Positions 8,745 to 16,690 of a stretch of 64,000 nucleotides of DNA are shown here, piece by piece. A program made the position numbers and the translations under genes. The stretch is from Anaerolineaceae bacterium (GTDB lineage: Bacteria; Chloroflexota; Anaerolineae; Aggregatilineales; Phototrophicaceae): contig NZXX01000001.1 in assembly GCA_002702065.1 (NCBI GenBank), positions 744,001-808,000 of the forward strand. The letters run 5' to 3'. How positions within the stretch are numbered: position 1 is the first letter of the stretch; each line of letters starts with the position of its first letter. Under the pieces are notes generated by a model. It was not told the origin of the DNA. It worked only from the letters and a program-made list of their open reading frames with translations, and did no database searches.

Positions 8745-9611
8745 GTGACTAACCCTCAACTTTATACTCACCCGGAACTAAGCCGGTTCAACCCGCTGCC
8801 GCGCATCCTCTATTATGATGACTTCGATGATGGGATGCATGGCTGGACCCAGTTGATCGGCAACTATGAAGGCTCGCTCGACAGCATTTTGCCGGAATAC
8901 ACCGACATTCGCCCGCCGCAGCTGAGCAACCTGACCATGTGGGACACGGGCACCGCCGGGTCGATGACCGGGTCGTATGCGCTCAAGATGGCTACCCGGC
9001 CCAAAGCCGGTGGACTCGGTCTGGGCATTAAGCGGCAGACGTTTCGCAAACTGACCAACATCCAGTTGGAATGTTACCTGTGCTTCAAGCCGGAAGCTTC
9101 CGAACTGAAACTCTCGGCGACGGACGTGCGGGCGTTTGGGGTGCTGTTCGATATTGAAGGCGGTTACCATAACCCGCGTGCCCGCTGGATGCCGCACCTG
9201 CGTTACCTCAACGCGCTCGATGGCCAGCGCATGGGCAAGTGGCAGACCAAGCCGGAAACCCGCGCGATCCAGAAGATTGGCGGCAGCGGCGAGACCGTTT
9301 CGCATTTTCATTTGGGACCGGAAGGCTGGGTCGATATACCGGGGGCGGATCAGATCGTCTGTTATAACGAGATTGCCACCAAGATGAACTGGAGCTATTT
9401 GCGCATCAGCCTCGATCTGGAAGCGCAGCAATTTACCGGTTTCCAGTGCGACGAACAGGTTTATGGGCCGGACGGGATGCAGGTTATCCGCATGGACGCG
9501 ATGCCGAACCTGTTCAATATGCTGAATGTGGCATTCTGGGTCGAAACGGATAATGATAAGCGGGCATTCCTCTACGTTGATTCGTGCGTGCTTTCGGCGG
9601 CGGAGGTGTAG
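8745..9611 (+). CDS. Uncharacterised conserved protein (possibly DUF6772)
   Basis: A 288-residue soluble protein without signal peptide or membrane helix. I do not recognise a function. The text YYDDFDDGMHGWTQ followed by GSYALKMAT resembles the opening of concanavalin-like (laminarinase/LamG) beta-sandwich folds, so a carbohydrate-binding or lyase-like jelly roll is possible; my link to DUF6772 is a weak recollection. I place the start at the GTG at 8745, preceded by GGGAG at eight bases, instead of the upstream in-frame codon at 8628, whose extra residues look non-coding and cover the regulatory gap. It heads a five-gene operon ending in the enolase-like gene and is divergent from the sugar transporter, so it probably acts on the transported compound. 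Confidence 0.75.
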   Translation: MTNPQLYTHPELSRFNPLPRILYYDDFDDGMHGWTQLIGNYEGSLDSILPEYTDIRPPQLSNLTMWDTGTAGSMTGSYALKMATRPKAGGLGLGIKRQTFRKLTNIQLECYLCFKPEASELKLSATDVRAFGVLFDIEGGYHNPRARWMPHLRYLNALDGQRMGKWQTKPETRAIQKIGGSGETVSHFHLGPEGWVDIPGADQIVCYNEIATKMNWSYLRISLDLEAQQFTGFQCDEQVYGPDGMQVIRMDAMPNLFNMLNVAFWVETDNDKRAFLYVDSCVLSAAEV

Positions 9612-9613
9612 CC

Positions 9614-9958
9614 ATGCCAACCTTGCGCGAGAGTTATACCCTGCTGCTGGAACGCAATGTCCGTTGGGAAGGTGCTTTTGCTACCGAACCAACTGAAGCG
9701 GCATGGGCCAGCGAAGCTATCTTTTTTGTGCGGGCGTTGCAAGTCGAGGGCGACCTGAGTCACGCCGAGGCGCGGGTGCAGATTTCGCCGGATGGGATGC
9801 ACTGGTGCGATGAAGGCACGGTTTTTCCGCTGCCGGATGCGACCGACGCGGTGACGTTCGGGCGTGTCAGCCATTTTGGTGGCTGGCTGCGGATTGTTGG
9901 TGAGGTGCCCGACGGCGTGGCAATGACCGTGATCGCGTATCTGGTGCTGAAAGGCTAG
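9614..9958 (+). CDS. Hypothetical protein, 114 residues
   Basis: A small soluble protein beginning MPTLRESYTLLLER. The ATG at 9614 is two bases after the previous stop and has GGAGG nine bases upstream. The pattern of aromatic and beta-rich stretches, including VQISPDGMHWCDEG and FGGWLRIVGEV, suggests a beta-sandwich, perhaps a partner of the preceding protein. No known family recognised. Tight packing (2 bases before, 3 after) places it firmly in the operon with the dehydrogenase, kinase and enolase-like genes. Confidence 0.7.
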   Translation: MPTLRESYTLLLERNVRWEGAFATEPTEAAWASEAIFFVRALQVEGDLSHAEARVQISPDGMHWCDEGTVFPLPDATDAVTFGRVSHFGGWLRIVGEVPDGVAMTVIAYLVLKG

Positions 9959-9961
9959 CGC

Positions 9962-10951
9962 GTGTTGAAGGTGCTGGTTACGGATTATGCCTGGCCGTCG
10001 CTGGCGATTGAGCGCGCGATTCTGGCTGCTGTGGGTGCTGAACTGATCGTCGCTGAAATGGGGGACGAGGCGGAACTGATCGAACTGGCTCCACAAGCGG
10101 ACGCGCTGCTGTTTTGCTGGAAAACAGTTACGCCGGCGGTTCTGGATGCGGCGGTAAAATGTCGGGTGGCCAGCCGCTATGGGGTGGGGCTGGATAATAT
10201 TGATCTGGAACACGCGACCCGGCTTGGCATTCCGGTGACTTACGTGCCGGATTACTGCATGGAAGAAGTGTCCGATCACGCGATGGCGCTGCTGCTGGCC
10301 TGTGCGCGCAGTCTTCCTACATTTGATCGTGACACACGTGCCGGACGCTGGAACTTGCAGGCCGGGCGGCCCATGCACCGGATTCGCGGGCAGACCCTAG
10401 GCATCATCGGCTATGGCAACATCGGGCGGGCGCTGGCCCCGAAGGCGCTTGGCTTCGGCATGCGCGTACTGGCCTATGACACGCATGACCGGCCCGGTGA
10501 TTATGATGGCGTGACGATCACGCACGATTTGTACGGCCTGCTGAATGAGGTGGATTATGTGTCGCTGCATCTGCCGTTGAAGGATGAAACACGCGGTATT
10601 GTGAACGCGGCGTTTTTGCGTCAGATGAAACCCGGTGCCTATCTGATCAATACGTCGCGCGGCGGTCTGGTCAACGAGGCGGCACTGATGGCAGCGCTCA
10701 CGGATGGAACCCTCGCCGGGGCCGCGCTCGATGTGCTGGTTCAGGAGCCGCCTGCGCCGGATCATCCCTTGCTGAAGCTCGATAACGTGCTGGTGACCCC
10801 CCATGCGGCATTTGATTCGGAAGAAGCGCTGGCCGAACTACAAACCAAAGCGGCGCAGCATGTGGTGCAGGCGCTGCGCGGTGATGTGCCGGACCGTCTC
10901 GTCAACCCGGCGGTTCTGGAACAGGCGAACTGCCGGCTGCGGTGGCCATGA
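9962..10951 (+). CDS. D-2-hydroxyacid dehydrogenase family protein (C-terminal-binding-protein-like)
   Basis: A 329-residue NAD-dependent oxidoreductase of the phosphoglycerate/formate dehydrogenase family. The Rossmann motif GYGNIG lies at about 150-155 and is preceded by TLGIIG. The catalytic Arg is R233 in NTSRGG, the catalytic Glu is in VQEPP near 262, and the His is in TPHAAF near 281. These enzymes interconvert 2-hydroxy acids and 2-keto acids. The GTG start at 9962 falls three bases after the preceding stop. The stop TGA overlaps the ATG of the kinase gene (ATGA). Context suggests it oxidises or reduces a sugar acid or phosphorylated acid in a pathway that feeds the enolase-like enzyme. 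A serine-biosynthesis role is less likely in this setting, but the substrate is unproven. Confidence 0.88.
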   Translation: MLKVLVTDYAWPSLAIERAILAAVGAELIVAEMGDEAELIELAPQADALLFCWKTVTPAVLDAAVKCRVASRYGVGLDNIDLEHATRLGIPVTYVPDYCMEEVSDHAMALLLACARSLPTFDRDTRAGRWNLQAGRPMHRIRGQTLGIIGYGNIGRALAPKALGFGMRVLAYDTHDRPGDYDGVTITHDLYGLLNEVDYVSLHLPLKDETRGIVNAAFLRQMKPGAYLINTSRGGLVNEAALMAALTDGTLAGAALDVLVQEPPAPDHPLLKLDNVLVTPHAAFDSEEALAELQTKAAQHVVQALRGDVPDRLVNPAVLEQANCRLRWP

Positions 10952-11988
10952 CACTCGATATCGAACAACCCGCTTTGCTGGTCGGTTATCTGCGCGAACA
11001 CGGCCACATCGGACCAGATGAAACGCCGCAGGTGCAGGTGCTGGCGGGTGGCGTGTCCAACCGAACGGTGCTGGTCCGACGCGAATCGGGCGAGGCGTGG
11101 GTGATCAAGCAGGCGCTGGAAAAACTGCGCGTACAGGTTGACTGGTTCAGCAGCCCGGCACGCATCCACCGCGAGGCAGCAGGCTTGCGCTGGCTTTCAC
11201 GGCTGGCCCCCGAAGGCACGATTCCGGACTTTGTATTTGAAGACCATGACGCGCACCTGTTAGGCATGGCCGCTGTGCCGCAACCGCACGCCAACTGGAA
11301 AACGCTGTTGATGACCGGGGACGTTCAGGCCGACCATGCCCGGCAGTTTGGGGCGCTGCTGGCGACGATCCATCGTCGTTCGTGTGACCAGCACGATCAA
11401 GTCGCCCCAGCTTTTGCGGATACCTCGTTTTTCGAGACACTGCGGCTCGAACCTTATTATGCGTATACTGCCGGGCAGGTACCGGCGGCGCGCGCATTTT
11501 TACGTGACCTGATGGACGACACCCGCAGGCAACGGCTGGCGCTGGTGCACGGCGACTATAGCCCCAAAAACATTCTGGTGTATCAAGACCGGCTGGTGCT
11601 GCTCGATCATGAAGTGATTCATTTTGGCGACCCGGCCTTTGACCTCGGTTTTTCAATGACACACTTTCTGAGCAAGGCGCATCATTTCCCGGCACGGCGG
11701 ACCGCCTTTGCCGAAGCGGCCCGGTTGTACTGGCAGGTCTATCAGTACGACGTCGAAGTACAGAACTTTGACCATGCACTGGAAACGCGGGCTGTCCGGC
11801 ATACGCTGGCGTGCCTGCTGGCGCGGGTAGCAGGGCGTTCCCCACTGGAATATCTGGATGCGGCTGAACGGGACTGCCAGCAGCAGGTGGTCATTGGTCT
11901 GATGCAGCGGCCCCCACAGACAATACCTGAACTCATTACGAACTTTCTGGAAGGATTGCAGACGTCATGCCCATCATTCGCCGAGTAA
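10948..11988 (+). CDS. APH-family small-molecule kinase
   Basis: A 346-residue member of the aminoglycoside phosphotransferase / choline kinase fold. The catalytic loop HGDYSPKN (about 201-208, catalytic Asp203, Asn208) and the metal-binding LDHE near 220 are intact. The N-terminal nucleotide-binding lobe has SNRTVLVRRESGEAWVIKQA. Relatives phosphorylate antibiotics, homoserine, choline, methylthioribose or sugars. The operon position between a hydroxyacid dehydrogenase and an enolase-like gene argues for phosphorylating a catabolic intermediate instead of drug resistance. The ATG at 10948 overlaps the previous stop. The 3' end overlaps the enolase-like gene by 22 bases. Confidence 0.85.
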   Translation: MTLDIEQPALLVGYLREHGHIGPDETPQVQVLAGGVSNRTVLVRRESGEAWVIKQALEKLRVQVDWFSSPARIHREAAGLRWLSRLAPEGTIPDFVFEDHDAHLLGMAAVPQPHANWKTLLMTGDVQADHARQFGALLATIHRRSCDQHDQVAPAFADTSFFETLRLEPYYAYTAGQVPAARAFLRDLMDDTRRQRLALVHGDYSPKNILVYQDRLVLLDHEVIHFGDPAFDLGFSMTHFLSKAHHFPARRTAFAEAARLYWQVYQYDVEVQNFDHALETRAVRHTLACLLARVAGRSPLEYLDAAERDCQQQVVIGLMQRPPQTIPELITNFLEGLQTSCPSFAE

Positions 11989-13235
11989 CCGGCCTTGAAA
12001 TTCTGGACAGCAGAGGGCGCCCGACCGTGCAGGCGTCCTGTGAACTGGTGAGTGGGGTGGTGGCGACGGTTTCCGTGCCATCCGGTGCATCGACCGGAGC
12101 GAATGAAGCGCATGAGCTGCGGGACGGTGACCCAAAACGGTATCGCGGTCTGGGCTGCCGTCAGGCGGTGTCGAACATCAATGAAACCATCAATAAGGCG
12201 TTGGCCGGTTTTGCGTTTGATAATCAGGCAGAACTGGATGCGTCGCTGATCGAGCTGGATGGCAGTAGTGATAAATCGCGTCTGGGGGCGAACGCGATAC
12301 TGGCGGTGTCGCTGGCGTTCGCGCGGGCCTGTGCCATCGAACAGCAGGTGCCGCTGTACCAGTATTTTGCCGGGCTGCAAAACCGGTCTGCTGCGTCGCG
12401 GCTGCCGCGCCCGACAATTAACCTGTTCAGCGGGGGCAAACACGCCGGGGCGCAGGTCGCCATTCAGGACCTGCTGGTTGTGCCGGTGGCAGCACAGACG
12501 ATGGACGAGGCACTGGCGACGGTGGTTGCGGTGTTTCAGGCTGCGGCGGACCTGACGCATGAGCGTTATGGTGTGCGGTTGCTGACGGCGGATGAGGGTG
12601 GTCTCGCGCCGCCATTCCCGTCATTGGACGCCATGTTCGAGGACGCGATTGAAGCTATTCGCCGGGCCGGGTTTGAGCCGGGGCCGGATGTGGCGCTGGC
12701 CGTCGATGTGGCATCCAGCCATTTTTACCAGGATGGAGTTTACGCGTTGTCGCCACAACAGCGCCTGTCGCCGGTCGACATGATCGAACAGCTGGCTCAA
12801 TGGCTGGACCGATATCCGATCATCAGTCTTGAAGATGGGCTGGCTGAGGATGATTGGGCACACTGGCCGCAGCTTCGGGCACGGCTGGCAGGTCGGGCGC
12901 TGGTGCTGGGTGATGACTTTCTGTGTACCAATCCGGCGCGCATCCGCAAAGCGATTGACGCCAACGCTGCCAATGCCCTGCTGCTGAAGGTCAACCAGAT
13001 TGGCACCCTGACCGAAGCCAGCGAAGCCTGCCGGATTGCCCGTGCGGCAGGTTGGCATGTGACCGTCAGTGCGCGCAGCGGCGAAACCGAAGATTCCTGG
13101 CTGGCGGATTTATCGGTTGGCTGGTCGGGCGATCATATCAAAGTGGGGTCTATCACCCAGTCCGAACGGTTGGCGAAGTATAATCGTCTGCTGGCGATCG
13201 AGGCGGAAACACGCTTGCCGCTGGCTCCACCCTGA
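11967..13235 (+). CDS. Enolase-superfamily paralogue with altered active site
   Basis: A 422-residue protein of enolase length, similar to glycolytic enolase along its whole length: ILDSRGRPTV, SGASTGANEAHELRDGD, GGKHAG, TADEGGLAPPF (general-acid Glu210), SLEDGL, LGDD and LLKVNQIGT (catalytic base Lys341). The metal-binding Asp/Glu/Asp set looks preserved. Two substitutions stand out. The near-invariant His-Arg-Ser of enolase (VSHRSGET) reads VSARSGET, with Ala369 for His. The usual SEFY after the first metal Asp reads SHFY. It is translated from an ATG inside the kinase gene. Such changes and the catabolic setting suggest dehydration of a substrate other than 2-phosphoglycerate, but residual enolase activity cannot be excluded from sequence. 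Confidence 0.85.
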   Translation: MPIIRRVTGLEILDSRGRPTVQASCELVSGVVATVSVPSGASTGANEAHELRDGDPKRYRGLGCRQAVSNINETINKALAGFAFDNQAELDASLIELDGSSDKSRLGANAILAVSLAFARACAIEQQVPLYQYFAGLQNRSAASRLPRPTINLFSGGKHAGAQVAIQDLLVVPVAAQTMDEALATVVAVFQAAADLTHERYGVRLLTADEGGLAPPFPSLDAMFEDAIEAIRRAGFEPGPDVALAVDVASSHFYQDGVYALSPQQRLSPVDMIEQLAQWLDRYPIISLEDGLAEDDWAHWPQLRARLAGRALVLGDDFLCTNPARIRKAIDANAANALLLKVNQIGTLTEASEACRIARAAGWHVTVSARSGETEDSWLADLSVGWSGDHIKVGSITQSERLAKYNRLLAIEAETRLPLAPP

Positions 13236-13377
13236 TTCAGACCAACCGACTCTCCTATCTCCGAACCCCCTGAGCTACTCATGCTACCTGATCCGGACTG
13301 CTGTACCTTACAGTCAGCTATTTTGATTCCCGATTCAAAGCACCATCGCCCGTAAGCACATCAGTGGGGACGCAACC

Positions 13378-13854
13378 ATGAGCAGGGACGACGTTATCCG
13401 GAAACTGGATCAATTGATTGAGGCCTGTCAGGACGGTGAAGACGGGTATTATGTGGCCGCTCAGGGGGTCCATCATACACAGTTGAAAGCGATGCTGGAG
13501 TGGTGTTCGAGCCAGCGGGGCGAATTTGCGGAGCAGCTTGCCGAACTGGTCGCTGTATTGGGCGGCACGTTGGAAATTGGTGCTTCGCCCGCCAACATCC
13601 TGTACTGTCGATGGGATAAGATTAAGTCGGCGTCACGAACGGGCAACATGGCGGCGATTGTGCGCGAGTGCGAACGCGGGGATGCAAAGGCTATGCAAGC
13701 CTACGATGAAGTGCTGGCTTATGACCTGCCAGAACCGGTGCGCAAGCTCATTGCCTGGCAGTATGACAAGATCAAGTTCAGCCACCAGCGGTTGAACCGT
13801 TTGAATTTGCCCCCCATGAATGAAGCTAACATGACTGTCAGCATGGATTATTGA
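13378..13854 (+). CDS. DUF2383 / PA2169-like four-helix-bundle protein
   Basis: A 158-residue soluble helical protein. It matches the DUF2383 pattern of PA2169 relatives: LIEACQDGEDGY at the N-terminus, LKAMLEWCSSQRGEFAEQL, a LGG turn, WDKIKSA, then VRECERGDAKAMQAYDEVL and the closing LIAWQYDKIKFSHQRLNRL. The fold is ferritin-like. The function is unknown, with links to stress responses in other bacteria. The stop overlaps the ATG of the next gene (TGATG), so the two are co-translated. The 141-base gap before it contains no visible terminator or gene. Confidence 0.82.
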   Translation: MSRDDVIRKLDQLIEACQDGEDGYYVAAQGVHHTQLKAMLEWCSSQRGEFAEQLAELVAVLGGTLEIGASPANILYCRWDKIKSASRTGNMAAIVRECERGDAKAMQAYDEVLAYDLPEPVRKLIAWQYDKIKFSHQRLNRLNLPPMNEANMTVSMDY

Positions 13855-14396
13855 TGCTCAAACTGCAAGAAATACATCGGACGGCGAATTTCTCGATTTA
13901 TTGCCGTGGTGAAGATTCGTACTTTGTCAGCACAGGTGACCATTTTCTGATTGTGCCCTTAACCGCAACCGGAGAGGTAATCTTTACTCGGCAGGCGTCT
14001 CCGGCGTTTGATGACGATGTTTGGATGCTGCCCTATGGCACATGCCACCAACCATTTATCACGAACAACACCGTAAAGAACAAGTTGCTATGCTCGGTGG
14101 GGTGGCAGGCCGAAAAACTGACGATGCTGACCATGCTGCGTCCCTGGGCGACTTCATTACGGATGCGTATGTTCATTTATCTGGCGCAGAATCTGGTGTG
14201 CAGCAACCGCCATCAGGCCCATCAATCGGCGGTGAGCCACTTCCCTTTACACCAGTTTGAAACCTTAACCGAGTCCGGCCAGCTTCTGGACTCCAATGTC
14301 ATTGCTGCGCTGTACCTGGCGCGTCACTACCTCAGTCAGTATCCGCTGCGTCGAAACTTGCCGGAAGTACAGATTCAAGGACCCGAAAACGATTGA
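13854..14396 (+). CDS. Nudix-fold protein lacking the catalytic Nudix box
   Basis: 180 residues. The layout follows ADP-ribose pyrophosphatase-type Nudix proteins: FLIVPLTATGEVIFTRQ, then WMLPYGTC at the place of the usual ELPGG, then GWQAEKLTMLTMLRP and MFIYLAQNLV. The segment that should be the Nudix box (G-x5-E-x7-R-E-x2-E-E) reads CHQPFITNNTVKNKLLCSVG and has none of the catalytic glutamates. It is thus likely a non-hydrolytic ligand-binding or structural relative. The ATG at 13854 overlaps the preceding stop. The downstream CorA-like gene overlaps its own stop, so three genes form one tight unit. The family assignment is by pattern only. Confidence 0.65.
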   Translation: MLKLQEIHRTANFSIYCRGEDSYFVSTGDHFLIVPLTATGEVIFTRQASPAFDDDVWMLPYGTCHQPFITNNTVKNKLLCSVGWQAEKLTMLTMLRPWATSLRMRMFIYLAQNLVCSNRHQAHQSAVSHFPLHQFETLTESGQLLDSNVIAALYLARHYLSQYPLRRNLPEVQIQGPEND

Positions 14397-15403
14397 GCAA
14401 GCTTATGCTACGATCTCTTATTGTAAACCCCGAAACCAGCGGGCAGGACGAGCTTGCGTTTTTGCGCAACGTTGCACCGGAAAAACTGGCGATTATTCTG
14501 GCGGACCGGTGCAGCATCGTGTGGGTGGATGTGACGGATCCAACCGAAGATGAGATTGCATGGCTGGAACAGCAGCTGCACCTGCACCCTGCAGTGGTCA
14601 AGGACCTGAAACGGGAAGACCGGCGGCCCACGCTGCTGATCTACCCGGAATACATGTTTCTCTCGTTATTAGAACCGCAGTTCAGCCTCAACCGTGTCAG
14701 CAGTACCGAAATTCACTGTCTGGTCGGTGAACGCTTTTTTGTAACGGTGCGCCAGTCAAACGCCCAAACAGTCGACGATGCGTATGAACGGGCTGCCCAA
14801 AACCCGGAGACATTCACACGCGGGATTGCCTACCTGATGTATCTGACGGCCCAGTTTGTGGTGGATGGTTACTATCCGCTGCTGGATCAAATCAGCAATC
14901 GCCTGAACGAAATGGAGGAGTCGATCCTCGCGACGGGCAGTAAAAATGTCTCGCAGCATAATGTGTACCACGTCAAGCGCCAGTTGATCAGCCTGCGCCA
15001 GATGGTCGCGCCCCAACGAGAAGTCCTGTCCAGCGTGATCGGCGAGGAGCGCCTGGCCGAGTCAAGCGAAAACCGGGACCTGTTTCGGCACTTGTATGAA
15101 CGGTTGCTCCGCGTTTACGACGTAATTGATTCGCAGCGTGATTTGTCCAGCAATGTGCTTGATCTATTGCGCAGCCAGGAAGCTACCCGTATGACCGAAG
15201 CGGTCAACCGCCTGACAATCCTGTCAATGATTTTTCTGCCCCTGACGTTTGTGATCGGCTTCTTCGAGCTGAATTTTGTGACGACCGAGCCGGAGCTGCG
15301 CATTCCGCTGGATGGCGCATGGGTCATTACGATGATCATCGCGCTGACCGTGGTCACGATGAGCTCGTTCCTGTGGTTTTTCCGGCGCAAGGGCTGGGTC
15401 TAG
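14393..15403 (+). CDS. CorA-like divalent cation channel with ELN in place of GMN
   Basis: 336 residues with CorA architecture: a soluble funnel domain, a long helix (about 150-270, ending in NVLDLLRSQEATRMTEAVNRLTIL), and two C-terminal membrane helices. Family members carry Mg2+, Co2+ or Zn2+ into or out of the cell as pentamers. The signature GMN at the pore mouth, normally within YGMNF, reads ELN here (GFFELNF). The inter-helix loop is VTTEPELRIP. The start is either TTG at 14393, overlapping the previous stop and preceded by AAGGA at 12 bases, or ATG at 14405; I list the longer form. Ion specificity is open because the selectivity motif is changed. Confidence 0.8.
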   Translation: MSKLMLRSLIVNPETSGQDELAFLRNVAPEKLAIILADRCSIVWVDVTDPTEDEIAWLEQQLHLHPAVVKDLKREDRRPTLLIYPEYMFLSLLEPQFSLNRVSSTEIHCLVGERFFVTVRQSNAQTVDDAYERAAQNPETFTRGIAYLMYLTAQFVVDGYYPLLDQISNRLNEMEESILATGSKNVSQHNVYHVKRQLISLRQMVAPQREVLSSVIGEERLAESSENRDLFRHLYERLLRVYDVIDSQRDLSSNVLDLLRSQEATRMTEAVNRLTILSMIFLPLTFVIGFFELNFVTTEPELRIPLDGAWVITMIIALTVVTMSSFLWFFRRKGWV

Positions 15404-15405
15404 CC

Positions 15406-15789
15406 CTAACCCTGGGCGATCTGAATGAGGTTACCGCAGGTATCATTCAGGGTGGCCATCGTTACCGGGCCCATCGCGGTTGGTTCCTGTGTGAAAACAA
15501 CCCCTATCGCTTTCAGACGCTCGTATTCAGCCTGAATATCATCGACGGCAAAGACGGTGACAGGTAGCCCGGCTTCCATCAATGCCGCCTGATAGGTTTG
15601 GGCAATCGGGTTGTCATTCGGTTCGAGCAGCAGTTCCACCCCATCTGGGTCATCGGTGGCTGCGACAGTCAGAAAACGTGCTTCCCCGGCGGGAATGTCG
15701 GTTTTTTTGACAAACCCCAGCGCCTCTGTATAGAACTTCAGCGCTTTGGCCTGATCATCCACATAGACACTGAACAGCTTGAATTTCAT
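15406..15789 (-). CDS. VOC-superfamily (glyoxalase/bleomycin-resistance-like) protein
   Basis: A 127-residue vicinal-oxygen-chelate fold protein. It opens KLFSVYVDDQAKALKFYTEALGF, the usual first beta-alpha unit, and closes with LNDTCGNLIQIAQG, carrying the conserved glycine/asparagine turn. I choose the ATG at 15789, which has AAGGTG seven bases upstream, over the longer frame from 15834 that would run back over the operator. A strong promoter and a perfect inverted repeat lie just upstream, so it is probably repressed by an ArsR- or similar-type regulator encoded elsewhere. The substrate is unknown; members act on methylglyoxal conjugates, aromatic diols or antibiotics. Confidence 0.85.
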   Translation of the reverse strand: MKFKLFSVYVDDQAKALKFYTEALGFVKKTDIPAGEARFLTVAATDDPDGVELLLEPNDNPIAQTYQAALMEAGLPVTVFAVDDIQAEYERLKAIGVVFTQEPTAMGPVTMATLNDTCGNLIQIAQG

Positions 15790-15814
15790 GATTTTCACCT
15801 TTGTCTGAATATAT

Positions 15815-15834
15815 ATGCAACTAAATGGTTGCAT
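15815..15834. promoter_or_regulatory. Inverted-repeat operator at the VOC promoter start point
   Basis: ATGCAAC-N6-GTTGCAT is a perfect seven-base inverted repeat directly downstream of the -10 box and covering the expected start point. A repressor here would block initiation. The shape resembles operators of ArsR-type regulators, but no such regulator is in the window. Confidence 0.6.
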
Positions 15835-15835
15835 T

Positions 15836-15864
15836 ATATTAGGGTATCAATGTTGGGATGTCAA
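15836..15864 (-). promoter_or_regulatory. Sigma-70 promoter of the VOC gene
   Basis: Minus-strand TTGACA (15864-15859), 17-base spacer, TAATAT (15841-15836). The start point would be near 15829, inside the inverted repeat. Confidence 0.75.
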
Positions 15865-15957
15865 GCCATACTAGGGGATGTATAAACAAAATGAGGGAAG
15901 CCAGTAGGTACCAGCTTCCCTGATTTCAATCTGAGGTTGTACGGCGAGCTTGAAGCG

Positions 15958-16314
15958 TTAGTCCCAGTAGGGCGCGTAACCGTAGTATTCGTGGATCCCC
16001 TGGGCCCACGTCGGATCGGCCATGTTCGGCCAATTGTCCTTGTCGAACCCCTCCGCGTTTTCCAGCACTTCCCGGTCCACGTTCAGAATGAAGGATTTGT
16101 CCTCGGTGTCCACGGTCAGGGCGTCCCAGGGAATGGCAAAGAGTTTGTTCCCCAGCCCCAGGATCCCCCCAAAAGACAGGACGGCATAGGCAACCCGACC
16201 ACTATCTACGTCGATCATAATCTCGGTGATGCCGCCCAGGTCTTCACCGGCGCTGTTTTTGACGCTGTCGCCGATCAGGGATGATGCGGATAAAACGAGT
16301 CTGTGCGTTTGCAT
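15958..16314 (-). CDS. PRC-barrel domain protein
   Basis: 118 residues. A PRC-barrel is visible as SSLIGDSVKNSAGEDLGGITEIMIDVDSG with the following AYAVLSFGGILGLGNKLFAIPWDAL, typical of stand-alone PRC-barrel proteins of bacteria, which are small beta barrels that bind RNA or protein partners or tune membrane complexes. The acidic C-terminus is rich in Trp and Tyr. The ATG at 16314 has AGAGGAG upstream. The DUF1328 gene ends up to 66 bases upstream on the same strand, so the two may share a transcript. The role is probably in stress or envelope upkeep, from its neighbours. Confidence 0.85.
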   Translation of the reverse strand: MQTHRLVLSASSLIGDSVKNSAGEDLGGITEIMIDVDSGRVAYAVLSFGGILGLGNKLFAIPWDALTVDTEDKSFILNVDREVLENAEGFDKDNWPNMADPTWAQGIHEYYGYAPYWD

Positions 16315-16379
16315 GGTTTCTTCTCCTCTAACTGAAGTTGCTAATTTTCACCTTTACGGGTTTACACAAGTTCAAACAG

Positions 16380-16544
16380 TTACACGGTAGGGCGTCGCCC
16401 CAAAATAAAGGCGACGATAAACAGGACTAAAAACACCAGGAACAATAATTGTGCAATCGATGCGGCGGTTCCGGCTGCGCTCCCAAACCCAAAAACAGCG
16501 GCCAGCAGAGCGATCAGCAGAAAGACAAAAGCCAGTCTCAGCAC
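16380..16544 (-). CDS. DUF1328 small membrane protein (copy 1)
   Basis: A 54-residue protein of two hydrophobic helices, matching DUF1328: [19 protein letters not shown], then [17 protein letters not shown] and a basic LGRRPTV end. The start is read as GTG at 16544, with GGAAGG nine bases upstream; upstream in-frame sequence is proline-rich and not family-like. DUF1328 proteins are tiny inner-membrane proteins of unknown function, often next to stress-induced genes. A second, closely similar copy lies at 28175. Confidence 0.82.
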   Translation of the reverse strand: MLRLAFVFLLIALLAAVFGFGSAAGTAASIAQLLFLVFLVLFIVAFILGRRPTV

Positions 16545-16690
16545 AAATAGATGCCTTCCAGGGATGCAGAAAATCAATCGCTGGCACGATTGTCTTATGG
16601 AATTCTTACGGGGAGATGAGTGGCGTGGTTGGTTTTGCGACGGGGAATATGTACAGTTGACCACTGGGTCAGATGGTGGATGGGGTGGCC

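Noticed and set aside
10948..11988. Aminoglycoside resistance gene
   Set aside because: Motifs only show the kinase fold; the operon setting with a dehydrogenase and enolase-like enzyme favours metabolism.
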